Positions 34,879 to 43,791 of a stretch of 64,000 nucleotides of DNA are shown here, piece after piece. Position 1 is the stretch's first letter. The number at the start of each line of letters is the position of its first letter. The position numbers and the translations under genes were made by a program. The notes beneath the pieces are model-generated. The model was not told the origin of the DNA. It worked only from the letters and a program-made list of their open reading frames with translations, and ran no database searches. The stretch is from DLKC01 sp002478885. Its GTDB lineage: Bacteria; Bacteroidota; Bacteroidia; Chitinophagales; Chitinophagaceae. The DNA lies in the NCBI GenBank assembly GCA_046329585.1, contig JAXLUI010000001.1:992001-1056000 (forward strand), written 5' to 3'.

Positions 34879-36519
34879 TTAACGCAGAAAGTTTCTCAAC
34901 CCTCCTTCCGCATACATTTTACGGATCAGTTTCTTATCAAATTTCCCGACGCCGGTTTTGGGGATTTCCTTCAATGGCACATAAAACTCAGGCACCTGGA
35001 ACCTGGCAAAATCTTTCAAAAGGAATTGCTGCAATTCGTTTACGGTAGCAGACTGCTCTTCACGGAAAACAATGCATGCCAACGGCCGCTCCACCCATTT
35101 CTCATCGGGTACGGCAATAACGCTTGCTTCCTTGATAGCGGGATAGGCCATTAGCGCATTTTCAAGTTCAACACTTGATATCCATTCACCACCACTTTTA
35201 ATCAGGTCTTTTGTACGGTCTGTAATATGCATATAACCCTGTGGGTCGATAGTGCCTACATCGCCTGTTTTAAACCATCCATCTCCGGAGAACTGTTCCG
35301 TTTTATGCTCCATACGGTAATAGCTGTTGATTACCCAGTTGCCCCTTACTTCAAATTCGCCTACGGTTTCCCCGTCCCTCGGCGCAACATGACCATCGTC
35401 TGTAACCACTCTTATTTCAACGCCCGGTACTTCAATACCCTGTTTCGCTCTCAATCTTATTTGCTGGCCGTGCGAGAGGTCATGATGCACATTTTGTAAC
35501 CTGCTGACAGTAACAACAGGCGAAGTTTCCGTCATGCCCCAGGCATGTAAACCCGGGATGCCAAAATGCTTTTCAAATTTTTCTATCAGGCCGGCCGGCA
35601 AGGCTGAACCACCTACAATATATTCCTGCAGCGTAAGCTTTTCGGCTGGCGGGTTGCGCATCATTTCCTCAAAAATGCCAAGCCATATCGTTGGCACGCC
35701 GTTCGCCTTGGTGCATTTTTCTCTTTGAATAATGTCTATCAACGCTGCGGGTTGCAAATGCATCGAAGGAAGAATCATATCTACGCCACCCAACATTGCG
35801 ATAAAAGGGAATCCCCAACCCATCACATGAAACTGCGGGGACACAAGCAGGCAGCGGTCTTTGGCGCTGAGATTTGCTGCATTGGGCGTAAGAGTCGACA
35901 ATGCATGCAGGTATGTTGACCGGTGTGAATACAAGACGCCTTTGGGGTTACCGGTAGTGCCGCTGGTATAGCACATGGCACAGGCATCAGGCTCATCAAC
36001 AGGTATCCATTCAAAATGCTCGTTACCGCCTGCCAGGAGGTCTTCATAATGAATGGCAGCGGGCAGCGTTGTTGCAAAACCTGCCGGCGCATTCAGCAAT
36101 ACATATTGCTCAACGCAGGAAATATGCGGCGCTATTTTTTCAAACACGGGCACCAGTGAAGCATCGATAAACATTACCCGGTCGGCTGCATGCTCAACAA
36201 TAAACGCTACCTGGTCTGCAGGCAACCGCAGGTTTACCGGATGACAGACCGCCCCTGCCCCCGGAATACCAAAATACAATTCAATATGCTGGTAATGGTT
36301 CCACGCAAATGTCGCTACGCGGTCGCCCGGCTTTATGCCGAATTGACTCACCAGCACAGAAGCAAGTCTTTTTGCTCTTTTATAAGCGTCGGCAAATTTG
36401 TACCGGTGCCAGTCGCCATTGGGCAGCTTGCTTACAATTTCTTTGTGTGGGAATACGCGGTTGCCATATTCAATAATAGCGGTAGTAGTGAGTGCGGATT
36501 GCATCATCTGGCCAAGCAT
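34879..36519 (-). CDS. AMP-forming acyl-CoA synthetase (fatty acid-CoA ligase)
   Basis: 546 residues. ANL-family adenylation enzyme: P-loop-like YTSGTTGNPKGVLYSHRS (~185-202), AWGMTETSPVV, GWFKTGDVGTIDPQGYMHI and the hinge-plus-lysine end GVGKFDKKLIRKMY. Activates a fatty or related carboxylic acid with ATP to the adenylate and then to the CoA thioester, in the cytoplasm. Closest in pattern to medium/long-chain AlkK-like synthetases. Convergent with the anti-sigma gene (16-bp gap). Chain-length preference cannot be read from the sequence. Confidence 0.92.
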   Translation of the reverse strand: MLGQMMQSALTTTAIIEYGNRVFPHKEIVSKLPNGDWHRYKFADAYKRAKRLASVLVSQFGIKPGDRVATFAWNHYQHIELYFGIPGAGAVCHPVNLRLPADQVAFIVEHAADRVMFIDASLVPVFEKIAPHISCVEQYVLLNAPAGFATTLPAAIHYEDLLAGGNEHFEWIPVDEPDACAMCYTSGTTGNPKGVLYSHRSTYLHALSTLTPNAANLSAKDRCLLVSPQFHVMGWGFPFIAMLGGVDMILPSMHLQPAALIDIIQREKCTKANGVPTIWLGIFEEMMRNPPAEKLTLQEYIVGGSALPAGLIEKFEKHFGIPGLHAWGMTETSPVVTVSRLQNVHHDLSHGQQIRLRAKQGIEVPGVEIRVVTDDGHVAPRDGETVGEFEVRGNWVINSYYRMEHKTEQFSGDGWFKTGDVGTIDPQGYMHITDRTKDLIKSGGEWISSVELENALMAYPAIKEASVIAVPDEKWVERPLACIVFREEQSATVNELQQFLLKDFARFQVPEFYVPLKEIPKTGVGKFDKKLIRKMYAEGGLRNFLR

Positions 36520-36673
36520 GATCGTTTATTTGACGTTGAGAAAATTAAGCTGCTTTCACATCGATCGAAAACCTCGCTAAATATAAATAATTATACAGGC
36601 AATCATACAATGCATTGAGAAAAGGAATTTCTTTTACCTGAAATTAAGCAGCCTGTTGCAGACGGATTTTTAT

Positions 36674-36760
36674 GGCCCGGGCAATTGAATAAATGGCATC
36701 GTGCCTGCGCCTGTCACGGGAGGAATGATTCGCGATCGCACAATTAACTGAAGTGCATCG
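36674..36760 (+). repeat. Intergenic repeat arm, CCCGG/ACGATTCG type
   Basis: GCCCGGGCAATTG, GGCATCGTGCC, GTCACGGGAGGAATGATTCG, CGATCGCACAATT. Lies between the acyl-CoA synthetase start and the type B T9SS protein stop. Confidence 0.75.
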
Positions 36761-36773
36761 TGTCAGCAATAAA

Positions 36774-38801
36774 TTATCGTATCAAAACGGTGGTACCTTT
36801 CTGAAAGACTTTCTGCCCGAACTCATCGGTGTATTCAAGTGTCCACACATACACGTCGGAAGGTTGTGCCTGCCCGTTGAGCGTGCCATCCCACTTGCGT
36901 GTCCAGTCTTTGGTATCATAGACCACCTGCCCGAATTTATTGTACACCCGGAAGGTCAGGTTGGTTGCCTTATATGCATTGAGCGGATACAAATAATCGT
37001 TCTTGCCATCGTGGTTTGGCGTAAATGCCGAAGGCACCGCGATATAACAGTTGGCTACCGCCTTTACAAATTTTATAGTTGTATCAAAACAGTTCTTGTC
37101 ACTTTGCACCGCAAGTTGAACCGGGTAAATTGTCTCCCTGTTCACCAGCCTGTAGGCCTGCGATGGCGGGTTTTGGGCATAACTCACGTTGCCGTTGCCA
37201 AACGACCAATACCAGCTTACGATCTTACCATTACTGGAGTCTTTGAATGTAGCCAGTTCATTCGGGCAATAGAAAGAAGGCCCCGAAATAGCTGCCCTGA
37301 GTGAGTCATGATCGAGGTAAAAACTTACATTGCTTGTGTCGGAACAAAAACCATTTGTTACGGCAAGCTGTATGCTCTTGTTACCAAAACTATTGTAAAC
37401 AATCATCGGGTTCTGATCGGTTGAAGACTGCACGCCGTCAAACAGCCAGCTCCATTCCGTTACGCCGTTTCTGCCGTCATGAAACAGATAAAGTGTGTCG
37501 GCCCTGCAACCTGCAATGAGATTGCTGGTAAAATCAGCACTCACGGTATCTTGTACAGCAAAAGCAAGCGTCGACCCAACACTGGTTTCTTCGCCACACT
37601 CATCAATAATGCTTGTGCCGTCGATACCCTTTAACAGTGTTACGAGGAAATTACCTGCTGTGTATAAGGGCTTACTCATTTTTATATTGATCACACTGGT
37701 AAGCCCCGCATTGCAAACACCTGAAGCTGCAACAACATTTACCGGGTAAGGGCCTGTTATAGAGAAATCAGTTCCATCCGCCGATATGGAAGCGCAACGG
37801 ATATTTTTCTTAAACACCACCTGCACCTGGTCTGCCGCACAACCGGGCGGGGTAATACTGTCGAATGGTGTAGGTTGCTTTACGAATACGGAAAAGTTCA
37901 CGGCATTACCCTTTGGAATATTCCTGTCGCAGTTATCTGTTACCGATGTACTATCACTGCCGAATTGCGCAACCACCTGGTAATTGCCTGCCGCCAGCGG
38001 CGCATCGAGTGTCAGAATAACGGTGTCCATCTCAAAACCGCTGCTGCAGCCGACACCCATTGCCGAAATGACTTTTGATGTTGTGCCGGGTATAGTAAAA
38101 TCACTGCCATCAACTGCCAGCGACGCACATTTCATTTTCTTGTTCAGGTGTAAGGTAAGCTGGGTTGCATCGCAACTGGGTATGGCACTTTGAATAGCCG
38201 GCGGCGTAGTGTCTGTAATCACTGCGGTGCCGCCACTTCCAGGCGTATTGAATGAAAGGCCATAACCATTTGGCGAGTCTGAATAGTGGCTCACCATCAG
38301 CAGGTAAGTATGCCCTTTAACGAGCGTTGGCATTGCCGAAAAAGTATTTACGCCGGCGGTTGGGTTGGAGGCGCATTCAATATTGTTGACGCCCAGGCCC
38401 GATGTACCGGTTGGCGCGTAAGTGGCCGACCAGTTACCCACGACAAACAAAGATGGGTTGGTATATACTTCGTCAGGATTATGACCTGTTATATCAAAGA
38501 TTTGCCAGTCATAGTCTTCGTTAGGACTATTTGGTAAAATAGTAAAAGCAAGCGAGCCGGATTGATAGCACTCAAATTTATACCAGTATGGATTTTTATC
38601 CTCGTATGCCACCCCATCGTTTGCGCAAAGGGCTACGGGTATTTTTCCGTTACTGCAATAAGGCACCGTCGTTTGTTTAAACGTATCGACAGCGCAAACA
38701 GGAAACGCAGAGGAGGGCCTTTGACCGAGCGTGGTACAGACCTGCGCCAGCACCTTTGAGTTTATTGAAAAAAGTAATATCAGGGATAAGAGATATCTCA
38801 A
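36774..38801 (-). CDS. Secreted PKD-domain protein with CHU_C (T9SS type B) domain, TTG start
   Basis: 675 residues. The only in-frame start giving the signal peptide (RYLLSLILLFSINSKVLAQ) is TTG at 38801; a stop lies two codons upstream. Residues ~20-180 resemble a beta-sandwich seen at the N-terminus of many gliding-associated proteins; ~190-420 contain two Ig-like blocks with LHLNKKMKCASL / VVFKKNIRCASI repeats; ~430-585 contain PKD domains (WSWLFDGVQSSTDQNP, WYWSFGNGNVSYAQNPPS). The end (~590-675) is the gliding-motility C-terminal domain (FTPNHDGKNDYLYP ... GKVF-like tail). It should be exported by T9SS and attached to the surface. Confidence 0.9.
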   Translation of the reverse strand: MRYLLSLILLFSINSKVLAQVCTTLGQRPSSAFPVCAVDTFKQTTVPYCSNGKIPVALCANDGVAYEDKNPYWYKFECYQSGSLAFTILPNSPNEDYDWQIFDITGHNPDEVYTNPSLFVVGNWSATYAPTGTSGLGVNNIECASNPTAGVNTFSAMPTLVKGHTYLLMVSHYSDSPNGYGLSFNTPGSGGTAVITDTTPPAIQSAIPSCDATQLTLHLNKKMKCASLAVDGSDFTIPGTTSKVISAMGVGCSSGFEMDTVILTLDAPLAAGNYQVVAQFGSDSTSVTDNCDRNIPKGNAVNFSVFVKQPTPFDSITPPGCAADQVQVVFKKNIRCASISADGTDFSITGPYPVNVVAASGVCNAGLTSVINIKMSKPLYTAGNFLVTLLKGIDGTSIIDECGEETSVGSTLAFAVQDTVSADFTSNLIAGCRADTLYLFHDGRNGVTEWSWLFDGVQSSTDQNPMIVYNSFGNKSIQLAVTNGFCSDTSNVSFYLDHDSLRAAISGPSFYCPNELATFKDSSNGKIVSWYWSFGNGNVSYAQNPPSQAYRLVNRETIYPVQLAVQSDKNCFDTTIKFVKAVANCYIAVPSAFTPNHDGKNDYLYPLNAYKATNLTFRVYNKFGQVVYDTKDWTRKWDGTLNGQAQPSDVYVWTLEYTDEFGQKVFQKGTTVLIR

Positions 38802-38931
38802 AAGCTATAGTTTTTCCGTTTTTTAAGACGCTGTAAAAGTATAAGAACGTTGCATACACCCGTCTTATTTTTTTATTCCTGCTTTGCGCGAAGATTTATT
38901 ATTGTACCAGCGCTTGTTTTCATGGCAGCAT

Positions 38932-38985
38932 TCGTTGCGCGAAAGTGCCGGCTAATCCGGCATCGCACCCATGTGCGCCGGAGAA
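38932..38985 (+). repeat. Intergenic repeat arm, GCCGGC hairpin type
   Basis: GTTGCGCGAAAGTGCCGGCT, AATCCGGCATCGCACCC. TGCCGG/CCGGCA hairpin conserved. Confidence 0.82.
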
Positions 38986-39060
38986 CTAATTGAGCTGTGC
39001 GCTATTCTGAAGCGCAGCATGGCCTTCGTTGTTTATTGCTCAAACAATCACTGCCGCCAA

Positions 39061-39106
39061 AGTGTGCGACGCAAGGAAAGCTTAATAGCGACTATACAGC
39101 CCGGCC
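39061..39106 (-). repeat. Intergenic repeat arm next to lactonase terminator
   Basis: AGTGTGCGACGCAAGGAAAG ... AGCCCGGCC followed by an A run that is the T tail of the terminator on the minus strand. Confidence 0.8.
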
Positions 39107-39144
39107 AAAAAAAGACCGGGCCTTCTTTTAAAAGACCCGGTCTT
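39105..39144 (-). terminator. Intrinsic terminator of the lactonase gene
   Basis: AAGACCGGG (39112-39120) pairs with CCCGGTCTT (39136-39144). On the minus strand the stem is followed by seven T. Just downstream of the stop at 39164. Confidence 0.95.
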
Positions 39145-39163
39145 GATATATTATAACGAACAA

Positions 39164-40291
39164 TTATTTTACCGGAACCATCTTAAGGCAGACAGGCTGC
39201 GGAACATCGATCTTGATATTGGTATCCTGCAGTATGCCAAAGTTCTTATTGATAATAAAGATCTGCACTGAATTGGCATCGCGACTTGCAACCAGCAAAA
39301 ACCTGCCCGTGGGATCGATCATAAAGTTGCGTGGATGTGCGCCCACAGCCTGGTGACCATTCTCGGCAAGTTTGCCATCGGTCGCCACTTTAAACATACC
39401 AATATCGTTCTGCGTTACGCGGTTGGAGGTATAGAGAAAACGCCCGTCGGAAGTTGCATGGATATCCGCACTGCCCTTATCGCCTTTGCCCGCCGTGTTA
39501 TCTGATGCAATGGTTTGTACTTCGGTAAGCTTGCCGTTGTCGTAAGCGTATACGATGATATTGCCCGAAAGCTCGTTAAGCACATACAGGAATTTTCCGT
39601 TGGCACCAAAGCACATATGACGGGGACCGCTGTTATCAGGCAATTCATAATACGGCGGATCGAGCGGCTTCAATGGGTTGGCTGCATCTTTTGCATCGAA
39701 CCCGTAGCGGTATAAACGATCGTTGCCAAGATTTGCCACGAATAAGAATTTCTCGTCAGGTGAAAGCATCGCAGAATGCGGATGCGGCATTTCCTGGCGC
39801 TGCACATTTACACCATAACCATCGTGCATAATATTTTGTACCACAGGTTGCAGGCTACCATCATCATTGGTTTTAAATACCACCACATTTCCGCCGCTGT
39901 AATTGGTAACGATCACATTCTTACCGGTCGAGTCAACCGCAACATAACAGGGGTCATCACCCATTGATGGTTGCTTGTTCAAAAACTTCAATTCGCCTTT
40001 TGTTTTGTCGAGTGCGAATGAACTTACGTTACCACCATTATCCCCATGGTCTTCATTAACAGCGTACACATATTTCTGGTCTTTGGAAACTGCGAGATAA
40101 GAAGGATTGGACACGCCTTTCGCAACACTCATCAACGTTGCTTCTGTGCGGTTAGGATTAAAGCGGTACACATAAATGCCTTCGCTTTTTCCATCTTTGG
40201 TATAGGTGCCGATCAATAAATACTGGATAGGGTTCTGTGCATTAACAAAGCTTGCCATAAACAATAGTACCGGGATCAATATTTTTTTCAT
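39164..40291 (-). CDS. Exported 6-phosphogluconolactonase-family beta-propeller lactonase
   Basis: 375 residues. Signal peptide 1-19 (ending VNAQ). Seven-bladed lactonase propeller of the YbhE/Pgl type: YLLIGTYTKDGKSEGIYVY, NPSYLAVSKDQKYVYAVNE, PHPHSAMLSPDEKFLFVANLG, GPRHMCFGANGKFLYVLNELS, SADIHATSDGRFLYTSNR. The cytoplasmic family member opens 6-phosphogluconolactone, but the signal peptide places this one in the periplasm, where another sugar lactone (for example the product of a PQQ sugar dehydrogenase such as the 31639 protein) is a more likely substrate. That pairing is inference. Confidence 0.9.
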   Translation of the reverse strand: MKKILIPVLLFMASFVNAQNPIQYLLIGTYTKDGKSEGIYVYRFNPNRTEATLMSVAKGVSNPSYLAVSKDQKYVYAVNEDHGDNGGNVSSFALDKTKGELKFLNKQPSMGDDPCYVAVDSTGKNVIVTNYSGGNVVVFKTNDDGSLQPVVQNIMHDGYGVNVQRQEMPHPHSAMLSPDEKFLFVANLGNDRLYRYGFDAKDAANPLKPLDPPYYELPDNSGPRHMCFGANGKFLYVLNELSGNIIVYAYDNGKLTEVQTIASDNTAGKGDKGSADIHATSDGRFLYTSNRVTQNDIGMFKVATDGKLAENGHQAVGAHPRNFMIDPTGRFLLVASRDANSVQIFIINKNFGILQDTNIKIDVPQPVCLKMVPVK

Positions 40292-40367
40292 CTGGAAGAA
40301 TTTTGCTTAAACGATAGGTTTTTCTTTGCTGCCGAAGATAAAGGAATAACGCAAAATATTTGGTTAA

Positions 40368-40450
40368 GGTTTTTATCGCCCTGCCTATCATCCTTTGGGC
40401 ATCGGCTCTTGCGCGATGGTGCCGGCCTATCCGGCATCGCACGCTGTTAA
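40368..40450 (+). repeat. Intergenic repeat arm, GCCGGC hairpin type
   Basis: GCCCTGCCTATC, GGGCATCGGCTC, GCGCGATGGTGCCGGCC, TATCCGGCATCGCACGC. No inverted partner is visible in this gap. Confidence 0.8.
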
Positions 40451-40505
40451 TATCATCTTTTATGGCACCATTTATAAAAACCGCAGAAGATCCACTGCCG
40501 GTCTT

Positions 40506-40940
40506 TCAATGCCAGTCCGGCAAAATGTCCAGGCTGTTTGCCTCCCCGTTTAAAAGCTGCACGGCAAAACTTTTGCTGCCATTGGTTATTACGAGATACG
40601 ATACATCCAGCTTAATATTGTACCGCAACACCTGCTGCACAACAGCGTCTGTAAGGTCAGCATCCTGTTCTTTGCATTCGACGATCATCCACGGCAGCTG
40701 TTTTTTGTAAACAACAATATCACATCGCTTCTTCAGGTCGCCAAGTTTGATCTCTTTCTCTACTGCAATAAGGGAAGCCGGGTATTTTTTTATTTGTAAC
40801 AGGTACTGGATAAAGTTTTGACGCACCCATTCTTCCGGTGTAAAACGCACCCATTTTTTTCGCACTTCATCAAAAATGATGCGCCTGCCTTGTTCTTCTT
40901 TTATTTTAAAAGGAAAGCCCGGGTATTCTATGCTGAGCAT
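40506..40940 (-). CDS. Orphan HsdR N-terminal-domain (PD-(D/E)XK) protein
   Basis: 144 residues from ATG 40940 (MLSIEYPGFP); longer starts would overlap the divergent amn gene. It matches the type I restriction enzyme R N-terminal domain (HSDR_N_2): EKEIKLGDLKKRCDIVVYKK, then WMIVECKE, giving the D ... ExK nuclease-like core. No methylase, specificity or helicase gene is present, so it is not a restriction system by itself. Such short orphans are widespread in Bacteroidota with unknown job. Its start is 77 bp from the divergent AMP nucleosidase start. Confidence 0.85.
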   Translation of the reverse strand: MLSIEYPGFPFKIKEEQGRRIIFDEVRKKWVRFTPEEWVRQNFIQYLLQIKKYPASLIAVEKEIKLGDLKKRCDIVVYKKQLPWMIVECKEQDADLTDAVVQQVLRYNIKLDVSYLVITNGSKSFAVQLLNGEANSLDILPDWH

Positions 40941-41017
40941 CTGCAAATGTAACCGCTGCGGAAAATCTTTTATTAAATTTACAAAAGGCTTTGCCGCACC
41001 CGGCATAGAACAAAACG

Positions 41018-41788
41018 ATGAAAACAAAAGAAGAAATTGTGAAGAACTGGCTGCCCCGCTATACCGGGCTTGAACTAAAGCATTTTGGTGCATACATCCT
41101 GCTCACCAATTTCGATAGTTATGTTCAAATGTTTGCTGAATGGAACAAAGTAAAAGTGGTGGGCGAAGGTAAACCGTTTCAATGCGCAACTGCGGGCAAT
41201 ATCACCATCATCAATTTTGGCATGGGTAGCCCGGGTGCTGCAACAGTGATGGACCTGCTGCATGCCATAGACCCAAAAGCTGTATTGTTTCTCGGCAAAT
41301 GCGGCGGGCTCAAAAAGCGCAATAAACTGGGCGACCTTATCCTGCCAATCGCTGCCATAAGAGGCGAGGGTACCTCGAACGATTACTTTCCTCCTGAAGT
41401 GCCGGCAATGCCTGCATTTGCCTTGCAGAAGGCCATCTCAACCACCATCCGCGACAACAAAGTAGATTACTGGACCGGCACCGTCTACACCACCAACCGC
41501 CGCGTTTGGGAACATGATGAGGCGTTTAAAGATTACCTGAAAAAAATTCGCGCTTACGCGATCGACATGGAGACCGCCACTATTTTCACCGTGGGCTTTT
41601 TTAACCGCATACCCACGGGTGCATTGTTGCTTGTGAGCGACCAGCCAATGATTCCGCAGGGAGTAAAAACAGCCAGCAGTGATAAAAAGATCACCGAGCT
41701 TTATGTAGAGCGCCATCTGAAAATAGGCATCGATTCACTGAAACAACTTATCAATAAAGGCTTAACCGTAAGGCACCTTCGCTTTTAA
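41018..41788 (+). CDS. amn: AMP nucleosidase
   Basis: 256 residues, the short Bacteroidota form lacking the N-terminal domain of the E. coli enzyme. Phosphorylase/nucleosidase fold: GMGSPGAATVMDLL for ribose-phosphate binding, VLFLGKCGGLKKRNKLGDLILP, and YAIDMETATIFTVGFFNRIP, where the Glu contacts ribose. It hydrolyses AMP to adenine and ribose 5-phosphate, adjusting adenylate pools. Shares a short divergent promoter region with the HsdR_N orphan. The ABC ATPase starts 12 bp after its stop in the same frame, so the two form an operon. Confidence 0.92.
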   Translation: MKTKEEIVKNWLPRYTGLELKHFGAYILLTNFDSYVQMFAEWNKVKVVGEGKPFQCATAGNITIINFGMGSPGAATVMDLLHAIDPKAVLFLGKCGGLKKRNKLGDLILPIAAIRGEGTSNDYFPPEVPAMPAFALQKAISTTIRDNKVDYWTGTVYTTNRRVWEHDEAFKDYLKKIRAYAIDMETATIFTVGFFNRIPTGALLLVSDQPMIPQGVKTASSDKKITELYVERHLKIGIDSLKQLINKGLTVRHLRF

Positions 41789-41800
41789 TATTGTTATATA

Positions 41801-43516
41801 CTGGAAAAACTTCTCTCCATACAAGATCTCACGATAAACTTTATTTCGGATAATTCCGTTACAACTGCAGTACAACATATTTCGTTTGATGTACATAAAG
41901 GGGAGATCGTTGCAGTGGTAGGCGAATCCGGCTCCGGCAAATCGGTAACGGCACTTGCTGTTCTGCAATTGCTGCCATCGCCACCGGCGCAGTATGCCTC
42001 TGGTGAAATTATTTTTAGCAACAAAGGAAAGCCATGCGACCTGCTCACTGTTTCAAAAGATGAGCTGCAACAATTGCGGGGCAACGCTATCGCCATGGTC
42101 TTCCAGGAACCTATGACCTCGTTGAACCCCGTCCACAGCTGCGGCAAACAGGTAGCCGAAGCAATTTTGACCCACAGTGATATGTCAAAAGAAGCCGCAT
42201 TCAAAAAAACGATCACGCTTTTTGAAGATGTAAAACTGCCCAACCCGCAAAAGATGTTTCATAAACACCCCCATGAGATCAGCGGCGGGCAAAAACAAAG
42301 AGTGATGATCGCGATGGCCATGAGTTGCAACCCGCAGCTGCTTATCTGCGATGAACCCACCACCGCACTGGATGTAACCGTGCAGAAAAACATACTCGGG
42401 CTCATCCGTAACCTGCAGCAGGCGCATGAGATGGGGGTAATCTTTATCAGCCACGATCTGGCGTTGGTAAGCGAGATCGCCGACAAGGTTGTTGTAATGT
42501 ACAAGGGGCAAATCGTGGAACAAGGCACCACAACAGCTGTACTGGCATCGCCGCAGCATCCTTACACAAAAGCTTTGCTTGCCTGCCGCCCAGCATTGCA
42601 TCAAAAAGGCCAAAGGCTGCCGGTACTAAGTGATTTTATCAATGATACCGCCCGGCCAATGACAACGATTGTTACAGAAAAACAAACCGGCACCGATGAC
42701 AACAACAGAACAGAAAAGATCATCTCTGTGAATGAACTGAGCGTTTGGTACCCCTCAAAGAAAAACCTTTTTGGTAAAACCCTCGATTACCAGAAGGCTG
42801 TGAACAATGTAAGCTTTGATATTTACAAAGGCGAAACACTCGGGCTGGTTGGTGAATCCGGTTGTGGTAAAACCACGCTGGGCAGAACACTGCTCGGATT
42901 GGTTCCGCCAACAAAAGGCGACATCCGGTTTAACGGAAAAAATATGGCAACCGCTACCAGGCACGAGACGATTGCAATGCGCCGGCAAATGCAGATCATT
43001 TTCCAGGATCCCTACTCTTCCCTGAACCCAAATAAAAAAATAGGCGACGCGATTGCCGAACCTTTAAAAGTACACGGCATTATCTCCAACGCCGCACAAC
43101 GCAGAGACAAGGTTGTTGAACTGCTCGAAAAAGTGAAGCTAACCGCAGATCATTATCATCGCTACCCGCATGAATTCAGCGGCGGCCAAAGACAACGGAT
43201 TGTTATTGCACGTGCACTGGCCTTGCAGCCATCTTTTGTCGTGTGCGACGAAAGTGTATCTGCGCTTGATGTTAGCGTACAGGCGCAGGTGCTCAACCTG
43301 CTCAACGATCTTAAAAAAGACTTTCAGTTCACAGCCCTGTTTATCTCCCACGACCTTTCAGTTATCCGGTATATCAGCGACCGCATCATGGTAATGCATA
43401 AAGGAATGATCGTTGAAGCAGGCAACAGCGAAGATGTTTATACGCATCCTAAAACGGCTTATACCAAAGAACTCATCGCGGCTATACCGGGAAAAGCTTT
43501 CGGTAGTACGTTGTAG
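41801..43516 (+). CDS. Peptide/nickel-type ABC transporter, two fused ATPase domains, CTG start
   Basis: 571 residues if begun at CTG 41801. The first ATG/GTG-type start in frame (GTG 41915) falls inside the first Walker A (VVGESGSGKS) and would remove the first strands. Codons from 41801 read (M)EKLLSIQDLTINFIS ... HKGEIVA, a normal DppD start, and the frame is closed by the amn stop at 41786. Domain 1 ~1-260 (Walker A GESGSGKS, signature ISGGQKQR, Walker B LLICDEPTTALD). Domain 2 ~290-571 (GESGCGKT, FSGGQRQR, FVVCDESVSALD). It energises uptake of oligopeptides or similar; permease and binding protein are not here. Confidence 0.9.
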   Translation: MEKLLSIQDLTINFISDNSVTTAVQHISFDVHKGEIVAVVGESGSGKSVTALAVLQLLPSPPAQYASGEIIFSNKGKPCDLLTVSKDELQQLRGNAIAMVFQEPMTSLNPVHSCGKQVAEAILTHSDMSKEAAFKKTITLFEDVKLPNPQKMFHKHPHEISGGQKQRVMIAMAMSCNPQLLICDEPTTALDVTVQKNILGLIRNLQQAHEMGVIFISHDLALVSEIADKVVVMYKGQIVEQGTTTAVLASPQHPYTKALLACRPALHQKGQRLPVLSDFINDTARPMTTIVTEKQTGTDDNNRTEKIISVNELSVWYPSKKNLFGKTLDYQKAVNNVSFDIYKGETLGLVGESGCGKTTLGRTLLGLVPPTKGDIRFNGKNMATATRHETIAMRRQMQIIFQDPYSSLNPNKKIGDAIAEPLKVHGIISNAAQRRDKVVELLEKVKLTADHYHRYPHEFSGGQRQRIVIARALALQPSFVVCDESVSALDVSVQAQVLNLLNDLKKDFQFTALFISHDLSVIRYISDRIMVMHKGMIVEAGNSEDVYTHPKTAYTKELIAAIPGKAFGSTL

Positions 43517-43791
43517 GCATTTTTGTCCCGGCTGCAGCACGACTCACCATTGACCATTCACCATCGACCATTCCCGATTGATCATTCACCAACCGTACGC
43601 CGAAGTGAGTGACACAACAAAAGCTGCCCAGAGAGCTGGTGCCGGCAAATAAAAAGCAAAACATCCTTTGTAAACAAAGCATCAATTCATGCAGGTATTA
43701 TTCCGGTTCATGCATTGAGCAATGAACTTCGGTGTTGCAATAACTGAATTTTGTTCCATCAATTTAATCTTGAAAAAATAAAAACCTTTTT
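43517..43791. other. Intergenic region with short imperfect repeats and a repeat arm
   Basis: Positions 43540-43590 contain ACCATTCACCAT-like imperfect direct repeats. Positions 43590-43660 hold a GAGTGACACAAC repeat arm. No gene. Confidence 0.5.
43590..43660 (-). repeat. Intergenic repeat arm (GAGTGACACAAC type)
   Basis: CGAAGTGAGTGACACAACAA, AAGCTGCCC, GTGCCGGC and an A-rich end. Confidence 0.72.

Larger units (their letters stand above)
38802..39163. other. Gene-free gap with two repeat arms and a terminator
   Basis: No gene. Left arm 38932-38985, right arm 39061-39106, terminator 39108-39144. Confidence 0.7.

Noticed and set aside
40506..40940. Type I restriction-modification system
   Set aside because: Only the HsdR N-terminal domain is present; no helicase, HsdM or HsdS is nearby.
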